Part shown: piece by piece, positions 34,920 to 43,641 of the stretch | Position numbering within the stretch: position 1 is the first letter of the stretch | How the letters are laid out: every line of letters starts with the position of its first letter | Source of the DNA: RZYY01 sp036794825 | GTDB lineage: Bacteria; Bacteroidota; Bacteroidia; Bacteroidales; 4484-276 | NCBI GenBank assembly: GCA_036794825.1 | Contig: DAIRGA010000008.1 | Coordinates: forward strand, 88,926-152,925 | DNA: 64,000 nt | Direction: 5' to 3' | Notes under the pieces: model-generated | Seen by the model: the letters and a program-made list of their open reading frames with translations, nothing else | Database searches by the model: none | What the model was told of the DNA's origin: nothing | Translations under genes and position numbers: made by a program

Positions 34920-34995
34920 GTCACCCGGTGAATTGTCAAGAAAATCCACCGCAGTTTTAGGTTTGGTAGGTGTTTGGTAACATTCACCGGGTGAC
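34920..34995. repeat. Palindromic dispersed element, copy 2
   Basis: The ends GTCACCCGGTGAAT and ATTCACCGGGTGAC form a perfect 14-base inverted repeat. The interior matches copy 1 in order (CCACC, CAGTTTTAGGTTTGGTAGGTG, TTTGGTAA). Compared with copy 1 the ends differ at matched positions on both arms, which is what selection for pairing would produce. Confidence 0.75.
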
Positions 34996-35181
34996 TTTTA
35001 TGATGAAATAAATACCCCACTGTGCCAGTCTTGATCAGTAAGAAGAGTATGGCAGCCCTGAACTTGAGTCTTTATCCGGCAACAAAAGCCAACACTAAAA
35101 AGCTCAAAAACCCAACGCCCAATGCCCAATCCTTCTCCAAAGGAGTCCTTCGGACAACCCTTCACCCCTCCCTACTTTCTC

Positions 35182-35189
35182 TATCTTTG
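35182..35189 (+). promoter_or_regulatory. TAnnTTTG -7 element before HD gene
   Basis: TATCTTTG lies 24 bases before the ATG at 35214, predicting a short leader of about 19 bases. No upstream TTTG partner is found at the right spacing. Confidence 0.4.
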
Positions 35190-35213
35190 CACCCGCATCA
35201 AATCTCATAACCA

Positions 35214-35777
35214 ATGGATCAGGCAATAGCTTTACTCGATAAATATTTTACCCCAGGCACGCTGGCGCATGAAATCATCATTCTTCATTCCACATCGGTT
35301 TTGAACCTCGCAGTGAAAATAGCAGAGAAAAACCCGCATCTCCGGGTCAATACCACCTTGTTGGCCAAGGCTGCCATGCTGCACGATATCGGTATTATCA
35401 AAACACACGCACCCGACCTGGGCTGTTATGGCGGGTTGCCCTACATCTGCCATGGATACCTGGGTCGTGAAATTCTTGAAAATGAAGGTTTTGGTGATGT
35501 AGCAGCATTTTGCGAGCGTCATACCGGAACGGGGATTACCAAAGAGGAGATTGTTCAGCAAAACCTGCCTATCCCACAGCGCGACATGATGCCAGTTACA
35601 ACCGAGGAGCTGATTCTTTGCTATGCCGATAAATTTTTCTCAAAATCGGGCAAAAACCTCACCGAACCAAAGAAGCTAAAAAAAATCTACGCCAATCTGA
35701 TCCGCTACGGAGAAAACAAAGTCAGGCGGTTCGATGAGTTTATCGGGATGTTTGGGATTTATTATGTGTATCTCTGA
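35214..35777 (+). CDS. HD-domain phosphohydrolase
   Basis: A 187-residue HD-superfamily metal-dependent phosphohydrolase. Ligand residues are visible: H25 (ILHSTSV), H57-D58 (LHDIG), H80 (ICHGYLG), H103 (ERHTGTG) and D139 (YADKFFS). The protein is cytoplasmic and the length fits the small HDIG-type family often annotated as a phosphohydrolase of unknown substrate; nucleotide or second-messenger substrates are typical of the superfamily. It stands alone between the repeat-rich gap and a convergent T9SS cargo gene. Confidence 0.85.
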   Translation: MDQAIALLDKYFTPGTLAHEIIILHSTSVLNLAVKIAEKNPHLRVNTTLLAKAAMLHDIGIIKTHAPDLGCYGGLPYICHGYLGREILENEGFGDVAAFCERHTGTGITKEEIVQQNLPIPQRDMMPVTTEELILCYADKFFSKSGKNLTEPKKLKKIYANLIRYGENKVRRFDEFIGMFGIYYVYL

Positions 35778-35833
35778 TTGCGATAACATCGCTTACAGCG
35801 ATCCTATCGCTAATGCCATCGAAATGTGTTTTT

Positions 35834-35866
35834 AGTCATAGGATGGCTGGGAGCCAAACTATGACT
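35834..35866 (-). terminator. Composite hairpin after T9SS cargo gene (possibly bidirectional)
   Basis: AGTCATAG pairs with CTATGACT (8 bases) around an inner GGCT-GGG-AGCC stem, separated by GAT/AAA internal loops. It begins three bases after the stop of the minus-strand gene at 35870 and lies in a convergent gap. There is no T tract after it on either strand, so termination would not be of the classical type. Two smaller inverted repeats lie just before it (35779-35791 and 35796-35810). Confidence 0.45.
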
Positions 35867-35869
35867 GAA

Positions 35870-37267
35870 TTAATAAATCACCACCTTGCTGGTCAATATT
35901 CTGTCGTTGAGGGTGATGCGCAGAAAGTGCGTTCCCCTGGCGAAGGAAGAAACATCTACCGGAGTTGATTCATTTTCGAGCGGAGCCGAATAAACCAGCT
36001 GCCCTGACAGGTTGAAAATATCAAGATAACCACCGCCAATAAGTCCTTGTATTTTCACATTGATTAATCCGGATGCTGGATTGGGAAAAACTTTTGCGGC
36101 GGCTATTTCAGAATCGTTGACTGCTGAAGGTTCAAAAAAGCTCCACCAGTTGAGATCCTTGTAGATGTTTATCCATTCCGATGACTCCTCATCCCAGAAC
36201 TGAAAAATAAACTCCAGCCGGTTGCCGTCGCCGTCGTAGGTGTAAACATAATTGGCGGTGTTGTACCAGTAGTATCCGAAGGCGTCCCAGAATTGCTGTA
36301 CAATGTTGGTTCTCAATCCCATGCTGTTATATTGGTAAATGGTCAGGTCGAGGTTGATCCAGGTGCTGAAGTCGCTTTCCCAATATTGCTGTAATCTTTC
36401 CGTCAGCCGGAGTTGTTCGTTATAGGTGTAAAACTGGCGATACTGCGTTACCCATTGCTGCTCTTGTTCGTTCCATGCATACTGAAATACTTCGGTGAGG
36501 TTTCCGCTGGTATCAAATGTCTGGTCAATGCGCTGGGTGTTTTCCCAGAAGCCTGACGGGTTCCATGTTTCAAGAATCCTGCTAACCGGTTGATTTAGTT
36601 CGTTGTAGGTGTATGTGATCCGGAGGGTGTCCATCCAGATGCCCTGGTTGCGCCAGACTTTGGTTTGCTGTATCAGCAAGAGCCCGTCATCATTGTACTG
36701 CCAGGTAACCTCCTGGTCGGTTGCCCAGTTCCCGCTTATTGTATCAAAAACCTGAATATCTTCCTGAGTTTTCAGACCTGAAGGATTATAATGGTAGTTT
36801 ACTTTTTTGCCGCGCGAAAATCTGAATTTACTTTTATCCCACACCTTAAACCACGAAACGGCCGGATTACCGTCCAACCGGTAAAAGATGGAATCCGACA
36901 TCTTCCATTCGCCGGCTCTGGAGTCCCATACGAAGCCCTCGATATAGTGCGGATTCAGGCTGTCGTAATAGAATTGCTCCCTCTTCTTTTCATCTTCCCA
37001 TTGGTTGATTACAGGGTTCCAGGTGATGGTGAGCCACCTGAGCGGGTTGCCATGGCTGTCGCGCTGTAGAACCCGTGTTCGCTCGTCATTCAGCCAGTTT
37101 TGATTTATCACTTCCCACTGGTAGATGTAAGTGGAATCGAGGACAAACCGCCCGTTGCGCTCTTCCTTTAAATCATTTTGCTCATCGGGCGGAAACACCT
37201 GTGCCTTCAATGGAAAACCCATTGATAGCGAGAGTATTAGGATGATTTTGATGGAAAGATCTTTCAT
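35870..37267 (-). CDS. Repetitive T9SS-exported protein with Trp/Tyr-rich repeats
   Basis: A 465-residue secreted protein. The signal peptide is MKDLSIKIILILSLSMGFPLKA. Residues about 45-375 are built of roughly eight to nine repeats of 35-45 residues with a W at the centre and a closing YTYN/YQYN..G motif (for example ITYTYNELNQPVS, FYTYNEQLRLTER, YVYTYDGDGNRLE), resembling YD/RHS-like beta-strand repeats. The C-terminus (about 385-465; VFPNPASG, LDIFNLSGQLV, RGTHFLRITL) is a T9SS type A sorting domain, so it is exported to the surface or medium. Function is unknown; an adhesin or binding role is the usual guess. It is convergent with the HD gene and divergent from the FG-GAP gene. Confidence 0.8.
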   Translation of the reverse strand: MKDLSIKIILILSLSMGFPLKAQVFPPDEQNDLKEERNGRFVLDSTYIYQWEVINQNWLNDERTRVLQRDSHGNPLRWLTITWNPVINQWEDEKKREQFYYDSLNPHYIEGFVWDSRAGEWKMSDSIFYRLDGNPAVSWFKVWDKSKFRFSRGKKVNYHYNPSGLKTQEDIQVFDTISGNWATDQEVTWQYNDDGLLLIQQTKVWRNQGIWMDTLRITYTYNELNQPVSRILETWNPSGFWENTQRIDQTFDTSGNLTEVFQYAWNEQEQQWVTQYRQFYTYNEQLRLTERLQQYWESDFSTWINLDLTIYQYNSMGLRTNIVQQFWDAFGYYWYNTANYVYTYDGDGNRLEFIFQFWDEESSEWINIYKDLNWWSFFEPSAVNDSEIAAAKVFPNPASGLINVKIQGLIGGGYLDIFNLSGQLVYSAPLENESTPVDVSSFARGTHFLRITLNDRILTSKVVIY

Positions 37268-37312
37268 GGTTCGAAATTTTTACGAAGATACAACGATTTG
37301 ATCCGTTAATCA

Positions 37313-37320
37313 TATATTTG
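37313..37320 (+). promoter_or_regulatory. TAnnTTTG -7 element before FG-GAP gene
   Basis: TATATTTG lies 22 bases before the ATG at 37342. A TTTG at 37297-37300 is too close for the usual -33 spacing, so only the -7 match is claimed. Confidence 0.4.
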
Positions 37321-37341
37321 CTCAAATATCCGTTTTAAACA

Positions 37342-39678
37342 ATGACCATTAACCCGTTCAACCCGATGAAGATTTTGATTTCCCTGATATTATTCCAGCT
37401 CTTGCTTACAGCAGGCAATGCTTTTGGGCAATATCAGCTACCGTTTGGATTTGAAAACAGCTACAACCTGCCGGTTTACAACCAGCAGCAGGTTCAGTTG
37501 ATCAATCCCTGGGCCGGTGGCTTGTATGCCGTGCAGTTGAATGAGATAGATCTGGATGCAGATGGAATAAAGGATCTGGTGATTTTTGACCGCTATGGCA
37601 ATCGAACGCTGACATGGAAAAACCTGGGAATTGCCGGCGAAGTGAGTTACCAGTTTGCTCCGGAGCTGACAAGACACTTGCCGCGTTTCAGCGATTGGGT
37701 GATATTGGCCGACTACAACGGCGACGGGTTGGAGGATATTTTCACCTACTCCACTGGATTTGCCGGAATAAAAGTATATCGCAACAACGGCCCGCAGGCA
37801 GCTGTATTATTCGAATTGGTTGTTCCTCAGTATCTTACATCTTATCAGGGAAACGGGTATGTCAACATTCTCGTCACCTATGCTGACTACCCGGCCATTT
37901 TGGACATAGATGGCGACGGCGACCTCGATATACTAACCTTCTGGGGATTAGGGTCTTTTGTAGAGTTGCATACCAATGAGTCAATGGAGTTATATGGCAT
38001 ACCCGACTCGCTGATCTTCCGAAAGACAAACAATTGCTGGGGGCGTTTTGCCGAAAGTGAAGAGTCTAACCTGATCTATCTTGATACTTGTTTTAACTTT
38101 TCCAAACACCGGTTGATGAACCAAGAAAGCTCATCAAAGATGAAAGGTGATTTTCGCCATACTGGCTCTACTTTTCTGGTTTTTGATGAAAATGGCGATG
38201 GACTGGATGATTTACTTCTGGGCGATGTGGATTACCCCTCCGCTGCGCTGCTTATCAATACCGGTGATGCCAGCGAAGCCTTGATGGGCAGCTACACTTA
38301 CACCTGGCCCGGTTATGATGTGCCTGTTGAGTTGTGGTCGTTTCCTTTATTGAAATGTATTGACCTGAACAACGACAGCCGGGAAGACCTTGTAGCCACA
38401 GTGTTTGACCCAAGTCTGGTAAAATCTCAGAATTACGAAAATGTCTGGTATTATGAAGATGTAAATTCCTCCGGTGCACCCGAATTTCGGTTGAAGACCA
38501 GATCATTTTTACAGGATGAGATGCTCGATTTTGGCGCTGGCGCCGCGCCTCTTTTTTTTGACTATAACCTCGATGGGTTAACCGATCTGCTGGTCGGTAA
38601 TTTCGGCTATCTCGATACCTGTTTTTACGGAACCGGTTATAATCTGAACTGTCAGTACCGTGGTCAGCTGGCCTTGCTCGAAAACACCGGTAGCGCTGAC
38701 AACCCGCAGTTCAGGCTGGTGGATACCAATTTTGCTGATTTGCCTTCCTGGTTCACGAAGGGAGAGAAACCTTACGCTATCGTGCCGGCAGCTGCTGACC
38801 TGGATGGTGATGGCGACCTGGACCTACTGTTGGGTAATGCATGGGGAACGCTGATCTTTCTGGAAAACATTGCCCTGCCCGGTCAACCAGCTCAATTTGA
38901 ACTCAAAGACCCTAATTATCAAAATATTACCGTGGGAAGCTACAGCGCTCCCCAGCTTTTCGATCTTAATGATGATGGCCTGCATGACCTCGTCATAGGC
39001 CGAAGAAACGGAACCATCTCCTGGTACCAAAATACCGGAAGCCTGACCAACCCTGTGTTTTCTTTTGTAAAAGACAGCCTCGGAGGGGTCAACGTGCGCA
39101 ATCCCAGCCTTTCGGTTTATGGCTATTGCATCCCGCATTTTTTCAGGGATAAGGATGGCAGGATTCATCTCTTTGCCGGATCTGAGTTTGGGGAGATTTT
39201 TTATTACAGCAATATTGATCATAATCTGGGCGGAGAATTCAACCTGGTGATGAAGAATTACCTCTGGATTGACAAAGGATGGAGAAGCGCCGTAGCTGTT
39301 GCTCAACTGAACGGCGATGAGTTTGAGGATATGATCGTGGGTAACTACTCCGGCGGGCTTTCGTGGTTCAGGGGAACTTTGCCACCTCCTGAGGGTGTGA
39401 TTGATTACTTCGTACCAAAGATTGGTCTGACCATCTTCCCAAATCCGGCCAGTAAAAGCTTCAGTCTCATCGTGCAAGAAATCCCCGGAATCCGTGTCGA
39501 AGCGCTGCGGATGTTTGATTACACCGGCCGGGAGGTGAACATCAACTTCCAATTTGAAGAGACTCACGTGAGTGTTGATCTTGAGGATGTTCATCCGGGT
39601 ATCTGCTTCCTGTGGGTTGAACTCTATCACCCTCAGTACAAATACATTACGCAATCCGTAAAATTGATAAAGCTATGA
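37342..39678 (+). CDS. FG-GAP/VCBS-repeat T9SS surface protein
   Basis: A 778-residue exported protein. After a signal peptide (about 1-30; a second ATG at 37366, MKILISLIL, would also give a good one) it carries at least nine FG-GAP/VCBS calcium-loop repeats such as DLDADGIKDLVIF, DYNGDGLEDIF, DIDGDGDLDILTF and DLNDDGLHDLVIG, predicted to fold as a beta-propeller. The C-terminus (about 695-778; IFPNPASKSFSL, RMFDYTGREV) is a T9SS type A sorting domain. Its stop overlaps the start of the papain-like peptidase gene by four bases (ATGA), so the two are probably co-translated. A role as adhesin or as partner of the peptidase is inferred. Confidence 0.87.
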   Translation: MTINPFNPMKILISLILFQLLLTAGNAFGQYQLPFGFENSYNLPVYNQQQVQLINPWAGGLYAVQLNEIDLDADGIKDLVIFDRYGNRTLTWKNLGIAGEVSYQFAPELTRHLPRFSDWVILADYNGDGLEDIFTYSTGFAGIKVYRNNGPQAAVLFELVVPQYLTSYQGNGYVNILVTYADYPAILDIDGDGDLDILTFWGLGSFVELHTNESMELYGIPDSLIFRKTNNCWGRFAESEESNLIYLDTCFNFSKHRLMNQESSSKMKGDFRHTGSTFLVFDENGDGLDDLLLGDVDYPSAALLINTGDASEALMGSYTYTWPGYDVPVELWSFPLLKCIDLNNDSREDLVATVFDPSLVKSQNYENVWYYEDVNSSGAPEFRLKTRSFLQDEMLDFGAGAAPLFFDYNLDGLTDLLVGNFGYLDTCFYGTGYNLNCQYRGQLALLENTGSADNPQFRLVDTNFADLPSWFTKGEKPYAIVPAAADLDGDGDLDLLLGNAWGTLIFLENIALPGQPAQFELKDPNYQNITVGSYSAPQLFDLNDDGLHDLVIGRRNGTISWYQNTGSLTNPVFSFVKDSLGGVNVRNPSLSVYGYCIPHFFRDKDGRIHLFAGSEFGEIFYYSNIDHNLGGEFNLVMKNYLWIDKGWRSAVAVAQLNGDEFEDMIVGNYSGGLSWFRGTLPPPEGVIDYFVPKIGLTIFPNPASKSFSLIVQEIPGIRVEALRMFDYTGREVNINFQFEETHVSVDLEDVHPGICFLWVELYHPQYKYITQSVKLIKL

Positions 39679-42600
39679 AATCCATTTTCCTTCTACTTCT
39701 GATAGTTTTACTAATGCAGCCTGCGGCTATATCCCAGAACTGGCCTGAAAAAGCTCCGGTGGACAGTAGTTTTCGGATTTCGCAGGATGAACTGAAAGAG
39801 ATGGCTGAAAATGGCATTGTGCTTCCTCCGGTAAAGCCAGCCGACAATCCGTGGTTAAACCTGAAATCTGATCAGGGAAGGGAATTTCCGCTTGTTTACG
39901 ACATGCGGCAAACACCCTGGCTAACCTCTGTGAAAACACAATCCAATGGTGGTTGCTGGGCTTATTCGGTTATGGGAACGGTGGAGTCGAGATTGCTGAT
40001 GCTCGGAAAAGGATATTTTAATCTTTCGGATAACAATCTGAAAATCTGCCACAAGTATATTCCCGAGCGCAATACCAACGGCAATCACTGGATGGCGACC
40101 TCTTATTTCGCCCGCCGCTCAGGACCGTTTCTCGAAACCGAAGACCCTTTTCCCGGAGGAACTACCGGCCCCGAAAATTGCCCCGACGATCTGATCCCTT
40201 CGTTTTACATTCACCAGGCGCGCTACACGCCACCACTTGACCGGGATTTTACAAAACAAACGATTCTGAATACCGGCCCGGTGTGGACGCTGATGTACTT
40301 CAACGCCAGCTATTTTAATTCGACCAATGCTACCTATTTTTATGGTGGAAACAACCAGGTAAACCATGCCGGTGTGATTGTGGGCTGGAACGATACGCTG
40401 CAGACTGCCGGAGGGACAGGCGCATGGATCGTGAAAAATACCTACGGCCCAAGCTGGGGTGAGGGCGGGTACTATTATGTGTCCTATTTTGATACGCAAT
40501 TCCTGAAATACAATGGCTACTGGCCCGATGTGATGGAGCATGACACCGGCGCTTACCTTTACCAGTACGACGAAATCGGAGGATACTGGGGCGTAGGATT
40601 TAACAATGGAGTAGGGTATGGATTGGTGAAATTTGAAGGCGCAGAGGGCGTTACGGAGATCAAAAAAATCGGAACTTTTGTTCAATATGCTGGTTCAGGA
40701 GTCAGCATTAAAATTTACGACAGCTTCAATGGCTCTCTTAGTGGATTATTGCTGTCAAAGGACGAGGTAATCTGCAATCTGCCAGGATATTATACTTTCG
40801 ATCTCGATTCTTCCCTATACATTCCCGAAGGTAAAACTTTTTACGTCCAGATCGGCTACGACTCAAAAAATCCAAATAACAAGTGGCCGATATCTATCGA
40901 AGATACCATTGCCACTTATTCCAGGCCTCATATCGAAACCGGAAAATTCTGGATTGCCCCAAATCCTGAAATCTGGCCAGCAGCATGGTACCAGGTTGGT
41001 GTGGGCACTCCCTATAAATATGATTTGTGTATCAAGGCCTACTCCGATCAAATGCCGATGCCGCCTGCGCCCTTTGCCTTCGCCGGTGTGACTGATACAC
41101 TGGTGGAAGGTGAGCCATTCGTCACGGGCAGCGCGCTGGCCGATAATTTCACTTCCATTCAATGGACATCAGAAGGAAATGGTACTTTTGTCGTTGATAC
41201 ACTTTTGTCCACAACTTATATTCCAGGTAATCAGGATATTGACGATGGATTTGCCCGGATCGTACTTCATGTTACCGGTTTACCACCACTCTATCCTGTA
41301 GCTACCGATACACTGGAAATCAGTATTTTAAGATATCCACTCGTAAATTTGATTTTTCCTCAGCATAAGGAAAAATTATGCGACTATGAGCTTACCATTA
41401 CTGGCGCCGCATCCGATCCTGACGGCGACCTGATTGCGGTAGAGGTCAACCTCAACGGCGAAGGTTGGATTTCAGCCGGATCCGGCGGAACGTGGTCAGC
41501 AACTGTGACTTTGCTCCCAGGTATTAATACAGTGCAGGCGAGGGCAAAGGATGCAGCCAGCCTGGTTATGGCGTTGGATGAGATCGAAGTAATCTGTAGC
41601 CTGCAAAACCTCTTTTTACCGGAAGGCTGGTCGGTGATTTCGGGGTTCCTGCTCCCGGATGAACCTCAGGTGGAAATCATGTTTGGCAGTGTCAGCGACA
41701 ATCTTGTTGTTTTGCAGAATGTTGGTGGAATGTATGCGCCCCCGCCAATAAATGTAAATACTATTGGCAACTGGAACAGTTCTTCGGGGTATAAACTGAA
41801 AATGATTACCGATGATGAACTCCCTTTTTGCGGCGATCTGCCGGGAAACAATCACCTGGAACTTGCAGCCGGTTATCATATTCTGCCATATCTCAGTAAT
41901 CAACCTGCCTCCATCCAGGAACTTTTCACCAATCCGGATACCGACATTCTTTACCTTTTTGATCTCTATAACGGATTGATTTACTGGCCGATGGGAGGTA
42001 TTTATACGCTTTCAACCCTTTGGCCGGGTCAGGGCTACCAAGCCTGGTTTCTCAATCCGGTTACCGTTTATTTCCCTGATTATCAGTCATTCTTTTTCTC
42101 CCAAAAAAGCAGTAAAAGTAATTCTGGAAAGGATTTCCCCTGGAAAGTGAAATCAACCGGGATTATTCATTTTTTCAGCATCGGGCGCCAGGCACAAACA
42201 ACATTGAACAGAGGAGTTTTAGGTGTTTTTGACGCACAGGGAAATTGCATCGGAATGTCACCGATTGATCTGGATAACAACGGTAACATTTTGCTCGTTG
42301 GTTATGGAGATGATGAAACGACTGCTGAGAAAGACGGCGCTGAGGAAGGAGATGCGCTTTCCTTCAGGTTTTTTGATGAAGAAAATGAAAAAGAGCATGT
42401 TTTAATGCCGGAATATGATCCTTTTATGCCTGATGCTGAAGGAGTTTTTGTTGCCGGAGGAATGACGGCGGTTACCGGTTTTCAAATGTTCCCTTCAGCT
42501 TTCGGAGAAAGAATAAAACCTCATGAATTCGATATTTTTCCAAATCCTTCTGACGGAAGTGCTACCACAATAGCGACCCCCGGATGCCTGAACCTAAAGA

Positions 42601-42749
42601 TCTGCACGATGGACGGAAGGATTTTCCACCAGCATCAGTTCGATCCTGGTCAAAATACTCACCAGTTCCAGAACCTGAAAAAGGGAGTCTATCTTGTTCA
42701 GGTTGAGTGGAATGCAGGAAAAGCATATAAAAAACTGATTGTGAGATAA
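39675..42749 (+). CDS. Secreted papain-like (C1) cysteine peptidase with T9SS sorting domain
   Basis: A 1024-residue exported protein. After the signal peptide (about 1-20) and a short pro-region, a C1 peptidase domain spans about 70-280 with Q89, C94 (QSNGGCWAYS), H231 (VNHAGVIVGW) and N255 (VKNTYGPSWGEGGYY), a complete catalytic set. A lectin-like beta domain follows (about 290-450; VSIKIYDSFNGSLSG to FYVQIGY), a pattern seen in other secreted C1 peptidases. Then come Ig-like/PKD-like segments (about 465-645), a less clear region (about 645-945), and a T9SS sorting domain (about 950-1024; IFPNPSDGS, LKKGVYLVQV). It would degrade protein at the cell surface. It overlaps the FG-GAP gene by four bases. 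Confidence 0.88.
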   Translation: MKSIFLLLLIVLLMQPAAISQNWPEKAPVDSSFRISQDELKEMAENGIVLPPVKPADNPWLNLKSDQGREFPLVYDMRQTPWLTSVKTQSNGGCWAYSVMGTVESRLLMLGKGYFNLSDNNLKICHKYIPERNTNGNHWMATSYFARRSGPFLETEDPFPGGTTGPENCPDDLIPSFYIHQARYTPPLDRDFTKQTILNTGPVWTLMYFNASYFNSTNATYFYGGNNQVNHAGVIVGWNDTLQTAGGTGAWIVKNTYGPSWGEGGYYYVSYFDTQFLKYNGYWPDVMEHDTGAYLYQYDEIGGYWGVGFNNGVGYGLVKFEGAEGVTEIKKIGTFVQYAGSGVSIKIYDSFNGSLSGLLLSKDEVICNLPGYYTFDLDSSLYIPEGKTFYVQIGYDSKNPNNKWPISIEDTIATYSRPHIETGKFWIAPNPEIWPAAWYQVGVGTPYKYDLCIKAYSDQMPMPPAPFAFAGVTDTLVEGEPFVTGSALADNFTSIQWTSEGNGTFVVDTLLSTTYIPGNQDIDDGFARIVLHVTGLPPLYPVATDTLEISILRYPLVNLIFPQHKEKLCDYELTITGAASDPDGDLIAVEVNLNGEGWISAGSGGTWSATVTLLPGINTVQARAKDAASLVMALDEIEVICSLQNLFLPEGWSVISGFLLPDEPQVEIMFGSVSDNLVVLQNVGGMYAPPPINVNTIGNWNSSSGYKLKMITDDELPFCGDLPGNNHLELAAGYHILPYLSNQPASIQELFTNPDTDILYLFDLYNGLIYWPMGGIYTLSTLWPGQGYQAWFLNPVTVYFPDYQSFFFSQKSSKSNSGKDFPWKVKSTGIIHFFSIGRQAQTTLNRGVLGVFDAQGNCIGMSPIDLDNNGNILLVGYGDDETTAEKDGAEEGDALSFRFFDEENEKEHVLMPEYDPFMPDAEGVFVAGGMTAVTGFQMFPSAFGERIKPHEFDIFPNPSDGSATTIATPGCLNLKICTMDGRIFHQHQFDPGQNTHQFQNLKKGVYLVQVEWNAGKAYKKLIVR

Positions 42750-42858
42750 ATTCCGTCTAAACTCAAGTTTCGGATGGATTCGGGGTTGATTCTGGCTGTG
42801 TTCTCTATGTTTTCTCTATGCAAGACATAACCAACTCATTGACATTCAGTTTTGTAGG

Positions 42859-42870
42859 ATGTACGTACAT
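42859..42870. promoter_or_regulatory. Perfect 12-bp palindrome (possible operator)
   Basis: ATGTACGTACAT is its own reverse complement and is followed directly by three 11-base tandem repeats (42871-42903). It lies in a 256-base gap between convergent genes, so it does not sit in an obvious promoter. Confidence 0.4.
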
Positions 42871-42903
42871 AGAGATGGTATAGGGATGGTATAGAGATGG
42901 TAT
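42871..42903. repeat. Three 11-bp tandem repeats
   Basis: AGAGATGGTAT, AGGGATGGTAT and AGAGATGGTAT run head to tail; the middle unit differs by one base. No open frame or known element explains them. Confidence 0.7.
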
Positions 42904-43005
42904 TAAAAAGGACCCTCTGGCTGAAGTCATCTACTCACCGGAAGGTAAGATCTGTCAGGTGATTTTGCATTGGCTAATCCTATCCCAACTTCAACTGCGA
43001 TGTAT

Positions 43006-43497
43006 TTACCTTGTTAGTCTGCAGTAATTTTCAAACCGGTAGCTGAAACTTCTGTCTGGCATCTCAAACCATTCGGAGTGACCGTTGAGTTCCCATTCGG
43101 TGGGGTTGATTTCGGGGAAAAATGTATCTCCCTCGAAAGGTTTGTCAACACGGGTAATGTACAATTTGTGGGCTAATGGCATCATTTGCCGGTAAATGGA
43201 TGCGCCTCCCATTACAAATGACTCATCCGCAGGATTACATCTGGCCAGCGCTGCCTCGATGGAGTTGACCATAACGCAACCTTCAAAGCATTCGGTGGGG
43301 TTATCGGTGATTACGATATTGGTACGATGGGGCAGGGGACGTTTAGGCAGCGAAAGCCAGGTGTTTCGACCCATAATTACCGTATGGCCGGAGGTGAGTT
43401 GCTTAAAGCGTTTCAGGTCGTCCGAAATGTGCCAAAGCAACCGGTTATCCTTGCCGATCGCCATGTTCGATGCAAAAGCAACAATTATTGAAATCAT
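43006..43497 (-). CDS. folA: Dihydrofolate reductase
   Basis: A 163-residue enzyme that reduces dihydrofolate to tetrahydrofolate with NADPH. Family motifs are complete: AIGKDNRLLWHISDDLKRFK, with the Asp that protonates substrate, then TVIMGRNTW, the NADPH-binding VMGGASIYRQMMP, and the C-terminal YITRVDKPFEGDTFFPEI. Length is standard. In many Bacteroidota folA follows thyA; no thymidylate synthase gene is present in this window. The neighbours are a convergent T9SS peptidase gene and, 144 bases upstream, an acyl-CoA dehydrogenase gene on the same strand. A C-rich (minus G-rich) stretch of ACCCCA-type units lies in that gap. Confidence 0.95.
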   Translation of the reverse strand: MISIIVAFASNMAIGKDNRLLWHISDDLKRFKQLTSGHTVIMGRNTWLSLPKRPLPHRTNIVITDNPTECFEGCVMVNSIEAALARCNPADESFVMGGASIYRQMMPLAHKLYITRVDKPFEGDTFFPEINPTEWELNGHSEWFEMPDRSFSYRFENYCRLTR

Positions 43498-43641
43498 TCG
43501 TAATTCCTCATTAAACGACTTTATTATCTATAACAAAAGCAACAGAACCTTGGGAATCAAATGACCCCAATCATTTCATAACCAAATCACCCCATTACTC
43601 CATTAACATATATCCCCAATTACCCAACACCCCAATCTCTT

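Larger units (their letters stand above)
34704..35213. other. Intergenic region with stacked repeats
   Basis: These 510 bases hold no convincing gene. They contain AT-rich tandem GAATATCGAAT-type repeats (34747-34785 and about 34871-34912), two copies of a 68-76 bp palindromic element (34798-34865 and 34920-34995), and a short CCTTCTCC...GTCC...GGACAA element (about 35131-35165) that recurs near 47734. A -7 promoter element precedes the HD gene. Confidence 0.7.

Noticed and set aside
38824..39654. 276-residue minus-strand frame inside the FG-GAP gene
   Set aside because: It is antisense to calcium-loop repeats with clear protein conservation on the plus strand; no domain is seen.
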